Origin: Balneolales bacterium
Lineage (GTDB): Bacteria; Bacteroidota; Rhodothermia; Balneolales; Balneolaceae
Length of the DNA stretch: 10,112 bases
Direction: 5' to 3'
NCBI GenBank assembly: GCA_022360375.1
Contig: JAKSCW010000011.1
Coordinates: 1 to 10,112, forward strand
Shown here: piece by piece, positions 6,787-10,112 of the stretch
How the letters are laid out: the number at the start of each line of letters is the position of its first letter
Position numbering within the stretch: the stretch's first letter is position 1
Notes under the pieces: generated by a model
Seen by the model: only the letters and a program-made list of their open reading frames with translations
What the model was told of the DNA's origin: nothing
Database searches by the model: none
Translations under genes and position numbers: made by a program

Positions 6787-7686
6787 CTAGTGAAATAAAT
6801 CCGAAGCAACCCGAAATGTATTACAATGGGCCTCCAGGATGGTTTTAATGTCTGGTGCGTAACCACCGCCCATGGTAACCATCACTGGAATTTCATGTTT
6901 CCTGGCTGCATTAAAAACAATTTCGTCCCGAGCTTTGCAGCCTTCTAACGTAAGTGCCAGTCGCCCAAGTTTGTCTTCTGCCAACACATCAACTCCAGCT
7001 AAGAAAAACATAAAATCCGGTTTCACTTTTTTAATCAGTTTTGAAAGATGATACGTTAACAAATCAAGGTACTCCCTATCCGTTGTTTCGTCCTGAAGCG
7101 GAATATCTAAATCTGATGGTGGTTTATGAAACGGATAGTTTTTAGCGCCATGCATACTAAATGTGAATACCCGCTCTTCGTTGGCAAAAATCTGGGCGGT
7201 TCCGTTTCCCTGGTGAACATCCAAATCTACAATCAGAATCTGTTTTGCCAGGGCTTCTTTTAATAAATGCGTTGAAGCAACCGCCTGATCATTAATTAAA
7301 CTGAATCCTTCTGCTTTGTTTGTAAAGGCATGGTGGGTGCCGCCGGCAATGTTGAAGGCCACTCCATGTTTCAGGCTGGAAACAGCCGCTTCTACAGAGC
7401 CATTGGTAATTCGAATTTCCCGGTCAACGAGCGCCCTGCTTAAAACAAATCCACTAGCGCGTTCTTCTTTTCTGCTGAGTTTGAGATTGAAAAGTTTATT
7501 CAGATAATCTGCATCATGAACCCCAAAATCGTAAACCATTCCTTCTGTAGGCTCAAAAAAGAAGTCTTCGTTAACGATTCCTTGTCGCACAAGTTGCTGC
7601 GGGAGCAACTCGTACTTTTCCATAGGAAAGCGGTGATTCTCCGGAACCGGGTGAATATAAATTGGATGCCAGGCAATTTTAAACAT
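6787..7686 (-). CDS. Histone deacetylase superfamily (class IV / AcuC-like) zinc amidohydrolase
   Basis: The 299-residue protein covers the full deacetylase fold. The start MFKIAWHPIYIHPVPENHRFP is the usual beginning of this bacterial subfamily, which supports ATG 7686. The active site is complete: GGTHHA with His118-His119 as charge-relay/base, DLDVHQGNG giving zinc ligands Asp156 and His158, AGVDVLAEDKLGRL giving Asp233, and GGGYAP giving Tyr276. Enzymes of this group hydrolyse acetyl-lysine or small acetylated amines such as acetylpolyamines; which applies here cannot be told. The layout (GGTHHA, EDKLG) is closer to HDAC11-like class IV than to class I. The gene lies between a cytochrome c and the 7TM-transglutaminase gene with short gaps. 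A stable hairpin sits 4 bases before its ATG, and no Shine-Dalgarno is visible. Confidence 0.94.
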   Translation of the reverse strand: MFKIAWHPIYIHPVPENHRFPMEKYELLPQQLVRQGIVNEDFFFEPTEGMVYDFGVHDADYLNKLFNLKLSRKEERASGFVLSRALVDREIRITNGSVEAAVSSLKHGVAFNIAGGTHHAFTNKAEGFSLINDQAVASTHLLKEALAKQILIVDLDVHQGNGTAQIFANEERVFTFSMHGAKNYPFHKPPSDLDIPLQDETTDREYLDLLTYHLSKLIKKVKPDFMFFLAGVDVLAEDKLGRLALTLEGCKARDEIVFNAARKHEIPVMVTMGGGYAPDIKTILEAHCNTFRVASDLFH

Positions 7687-7690
7687 AATA

Positions 7691-7723
7691 TGTGAAGCCT
7701 GATTTTAGCAGGCAGGCTTCACA
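7691..7723 (-). terminator. Strong hairpin between cytochrome c and deacetylase genes
   Basis: TGTGAAGCCTG (7691-7701) and CAGGCTTCACA (7713-7723) form a perfect 11-bp stem with an 11-base loop. In the transcribed direction it is followed by TATTATGTTT, which is only moderately U-rich. It starts 22 bases after the cytochrome stop and ends 4 bases before the deacetylase ATG. It can be an imperfect intrinsic terminator or an mRNA processing/attenuation stem that would mask the deacetylase ribosome site. Confidence 0.55.
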
Positions 7724-7745
7724 ACACGGAAACAGGCTAAATCAT

Positions 7746-8177
7746 TTACTGATCTACCAACCAATCTGGTTTCTCCAGCTTAGTATCGTATATGTACTCT
7801 GCGATTGCCTGAATTTCTTCTTCAGAAAGTCCAAGTGGATCCATAAGTCCAAACTGCTCAACATCTGAATGCAACATCGATTGTTCTTCGGTAGGTCTTA
7901 GAATAAACTCTACCATTGCATCCACGAATTCCGCTCTTGTTGAGGTTTCCGCAAGATAGTTTCGCTTTGCTATTTCCAAAGGGGGAGCCAACCGGTTATC
8001 CGGCGCAGCAGTAGGACTATGGCACACGTAGCATACCGTTTCGATGGTTTCTTTTGCATTCATAACCCGAACTTCCTCAATTGCCTGATTTGATTCGGGT
8101 TGCTCTGCTGTTTCATTCCTGTTTCCACAGCTCGCAAGTAATCCTAAAATAATGAAGCTAATTCCTATTTCTCTCAT
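7746..8177 (-). CDS. Small lipoprotein cytochrome c (class I, one heme)
   Basis: The protein has about 143 residues. An N-terminal hydrophobic stretch ends in the lipobox LLASC, so the mature protein should be a lipid-anchored periplasmic protein. An acidic, Gln/Glu-rich linker follows. The heme-binding motif is CYVCH (Cys50, Cys53, His54 counted from the first ATG). APPLEIAKRNY lies downstream, and a Met near the C-terminal helix (Met113 in FGLMDPLGL) is the likely sixth ligand. The final helix is SEEEIQAIAEYIYD, typical of class I cytochromes. It presumably shuttles electrons to a terminal oxidase or other acceptor; the partner is not in the window. Two adjacent ATGs exist (8180, 8177). GGGGAG at 8183-8188 is 5 bases from the second and only 2 from the first, so 8177 is chosen. 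Confidence 0.92.
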   Translation of the reverse strand: MREIGISFIILGLLASCGNRNETAEQPESNQAIEEVRVMNAKETIETVCYVCHSPTAAPDNRLAPPLEIAKRNYLAETSTRAEFVDAMVEFILRPTEEQSMLHSDVEQFGLMDPLGLSEEEIQAIAEYIYDTKLEKPDWLVDQ

Positions 8178-8182
8178 CATGT

Positions 8183-8188
8183 CTCCCC
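8183..8188 (-). promoter_or_regulatory. Shine-Dalgarno of the cytochrome c gene
   Basis: GGGGAG sits 5 bases before ATG 8177 and 2 bases before ATG 8180, which favours 8177. The rest of the 117-base gap up to the kinase stop holds no feature I can support. CATATTTG at 8214-8221 resembles a Bacteroidota -7 box, but no matching -33 box is seen. Confidence 0.6.
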
Positions 8189-8297
8189 ACTATTTATTCT
8201 TAGAGGTTATGCTCAAATATGCTGCATAAATGTGGAGGAATTGTGAATTGGAAGCGATTTTCCAGGCAATATGAAAAGATTTAACCTTTTCGAAACC

Positions 8298-10112
8298 TTA
8301 GTTTTTAATATTGGAATGAGAACCTCTTCCCTGCACTTTAAATGTGAAGTTGAGTTGAAATCTTGACTGGGTAACCACCTCATAGTTTGCGCCAAGTTGA
8401 GCTAATTGGGCATGGATTAGATTCAATCCCAAATTCTTAGGTTCATTGAAATCGATATCGGTATTAAACCCGCTTCCATTATCGGCATAGTGCACCAATA
8501 AATTGTTTTTTATGCCTGTTAAATGAATTGATATTCTATTATCGGATCGACCATTAAATGCATATTTGAAGGAATTTGTAATCAGTTCATTAAGTAGCAG
8601 CCCTAATGGTATTGCCTGATTGATATTCAATTTGTATTCATCAATATCAATATCGAATTCAACATTTTGTGCTTTGTTCTGCATGGTTGCAGAAATAGCC
8701 GGTATTAGTTTATCTAAGTAAGAATGAACATTAACTGATGACAAATCTTCTGACTTGTACATGAGCTCGTGTACCATAGCAATTGAAATGATACGATTAA
8801 TGCTTTGATCAAAAGCTTCGGTCAGGTACTCGTCTCCGGTTTCTGTTTTTTGCAACTCCAATAATCCCGAAACAATAGCCAGGTTATTCTTAACCCTGTG
8901 ATGAATTTCTTCAAGGAGCATGGTTTTCTCCCTTAAAGAGTTCTCTACAAAATCTTCTGCTTTTTTCCGTTCGGTAATATCCTGAGTAATACCCATGATT
9001 TTTATTACATCCCCTTCATCGTTCTTCAGGGGGATAAATGAAGAAAGGTAAAACCCATTTCTTGCTGATATTTCAACTTCAGAAGCCTTACCAGATAACG
9101 CATTTAAAACAGCATCATTAATTATTGGCTGATTCTTTTTGCCTACAAGTGCCGAATAAGTCAACCCTAACACCTCTTCTTCCTTTTCCTTTCGGAACAT
9201 TTTGAGCCCGGCTTTATTTATTGAAATCAGTTTTCCTTTACGATCTAATTCATGGATACAATATGGAGAACTGGAAATGAGTGTTCTATATCTTTTCTCG
9301 TTTTGTTCAAGTTTATGTTCCGCCTTAATATTCTCAGTGATATCTACTGAAAAAACGGTAATTCCTATTATCTCCCGATTCTTGTTTCTTATCGGGTTGT
9401 ACCAGTTTTGCCAAAACATAGTATTCCCACTTTTGGAAACAGATCTTCTTATATATTCAAACGACTCTCCATTTAATGCCCGATCATATCTTGCTTTTAT
9501 TGCTGTTTTCTCATTTTTGGGTACAAATGAAAAAATACTGACCCCTGTCTGAACACTTGTATCAAACTCCAATTCTACGAATTTGGAGTGATTATTGTTA
9601 AACGCAATATAATTGTAGTCTTTATCAAGGGAGAAGATGCTGATTCTTTTTGGACTCTCCAGAACCGATACCAGTAATTCAGAGTTCTGCTTAAACTCTT
9701 CCCTGCTTTTCAGTAATTCTTCGGACTTTTTCTCCAACAACTCTTCAAGCTCGAAGGGTTTCATAAATATTTTGAAAAACAGAAACCCAACCATAATTCC
9801 GCCAATTAAAAAAATGGTAATTAATACAAAAACCCCCCGAAGAGGACGTACCGAATTAATACGGTTGGCGTACAATTTCCAATCCCCTTCCGTAAAATCT
9901 ACTGACTGAAATAGCTCTAATTCTATTTTCTCATTAATTGGCAGAAAGAATTCTTCTTCCCCGGTATTAGGATTGTTTTTTGAGAGTTGGAAATAGTAGC
10001 GATCAGAGAAACTCTCCATTCCGGAAAGCTCAACCAGGGTTTCCAAGTAGGTTAAAACTGCCGAAAACCCCCACAATTCGCCATCAATAAAAATGGGTAG
10101 CCTCCCAATTAC
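8298..10112 (-). CDS. Membrane sensor histidine kinase: CHASE-type sensor, PAS repeats, HisKA_2, HATPase_c (5' end missing)
   Basis: The frame is open to the window edge, giving 604 residues of the C-terminal part. Residue numbers here start at the edge. Residues 1-22 (GRLPIFIDGELWGFSAVLTY) look like the end of a CHASE-type extracellular sensor. A membrane helix lies at about 93-113 (FVLITIFLIGGIMVGFLFF), followed by a charged coiled coil at about 118-145. PAS-1 spans about 145-262 and ends in VFSVDITE; PAS-2 spans about 271-382 and ends in MGITQDITERKKAE. HisKA_2 has EEIHHRVKNNLAIVSGLLEL with phospho-accepting His405. HATPase_c has the N-box NELITNSFKYAF, DNGSGF and NLGLNLI. Such kinases sense small molecules outside or inside and phosphorylate a response regulator. 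None is found downstream, so the partner is upstream or elsewhere. The TTG at 10076 is not the true start, because the frame continues upstream with conserved sequence. Confidence 0.95.
   Translation of the reverse strand, partial: VIGRLPIFIDGELWGFSAVLTYLETLVELSGMESFSDRYYFQLSKNNPNTGEEEFFLPINEKIELELFQSVDFTEGDWKLYANRINSVRPLRGVFVLITIFLIGGIMVGFLFFKIFMKPFELEELLEKKSEELLKSREEFKQNSELLVSVLESPKRISIFSLDKDYNYIAFNNNHSKFVELEFDTSVQTGVSIFSFVPKNEKTAIKARYDRALNGESFEYIRRSVSKSGNTMFWQNWYNPIRNKNREIIGITVFSVDITENIKAEHKLEQNEKRYRTLISSSPYCIHELDRKGKLISINKAGLKMFRKEKEEEVLGLTYSALVGKKNQPIINDAVLNALSGKASEVEISARNGFYLSSFIPLKNDEGDVIKIMGITQDITERKKAEDFVENSLREKTMLLEEIHHRVKNNLAIVSGLLELQKTETGDEYLTEAFDQSINRIISIAMVHELMYKSEDLSSVNVHSYLDKLIPAISATMQNKAQNVEFDIDIDEYKLNINQAIPLGLLLNELITNSFKYAFNGRSDNRISIHLTGIKNNLLVHYADNGSGFNTDIDFNEPKNLGLNLIHAQLAQLGANYEVVTQSRFQLNFTFKVQGRGSHSNIKN

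Noticed and set aside
8214..8221. CATATTTG as a Bacteroidota -7 promoter box for cytochrome c
   Set aside because: It matches most of TAnnTTTG, but no TTTG -33 box occurs at the expected distance. Such partial matches are common in AT-rich DNA.
8273..8291. GAAAAG/CTTTTC stem just after the kinase stop
   Set aside because: The stem is only 6 bp and AT-rich, with no following T-run, so it is too weak to call a terminator.
1069..9909. Many plus-strand open frames of 60-130 codons
   Set aside because: Each lies opposite a minus-strand gene with recognisable domains. Their translations show no domain, signal or repeat of their own, so they are antisense shadows.
10074..10076. TTG as the start of the histidine kinase
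   Set aside because: The same frame continues to the window edge with CHASE-like sequence (GRLPIFIDGE), so the gene is cut by the window and starts outside it.

Overview
The window carries ten protein genes, all on the minus strand and packed tightly. The first (sensor kinase) and the last (TonB-dependent receptor) are cut by the window edges. The protein families point to the Bacteroidota/Balneolota group: an ECF sigma/FecR/STN-type TonB receptor trio, a CHASE/PAS kinase with a HisKA_2 core, and an SPII lipoprotein cytochrome c. Base composition is moderately AT-rich. No tRNA, rRNA, CRISPR array or insertion sequence was seen. No gene-free stretch reaches 300 bases.

Reading in the direction of transcription (from high to low coordinates), the first block is housekeeping or sensory. 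It holds a membrane histidine kinase (8298 to beyond 10112), a small lipoprotein cytochrome c (7746-8177) and an HDAC-superfamily deacetylase (6787-7686). A strong hairpin lies between the cytochrome gene and the deacetylase start.

The middle block is the most interesting part. It contains a periplasmic transglutaminase-like domain fused to seven membrane helices (5179-6726), overlapped by a RimK-related ATP-grasp ligase with a perfect Shine-Dalgarno (4305-5189). These are followed by a 64-residue secreted or anchored small protein (4057-4251), coupled by an ATGA overlap to a predicted outer-membrane beta-barrel (2933-4060). The ligase/7TM-transglutaminase pair is a known conserved pairing of unknown physiological function. 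Here its transglutaminase domain appears to keep Cys-His-Asp, although the family is usually called inactive. The small protein and the barrel sit where other lineages often carry a protease. Two copies of a shared bipartite motif lie directly upstream of the two transcriptional sub-blocks of this cassette.

The last block is a complete cell-surface signalling trio: ECF sigma factor (2313-2825), FecR-type anti-sigma factor (1357-2310) and a TonB-dependent receptor with an N-terminal STN signalling domain (1-1349, cut). It is separated from the barrel gene by about 100 bases that contain a perfect 11-bp inverted repeat. One inferred reading is an envelope-directed peptide or cell-wall modification cassette followed by a sigma/anti-sigma/receptor module that may respond to the same envelope ligand. 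Co-regulation is suggested only by proximity and orientation.
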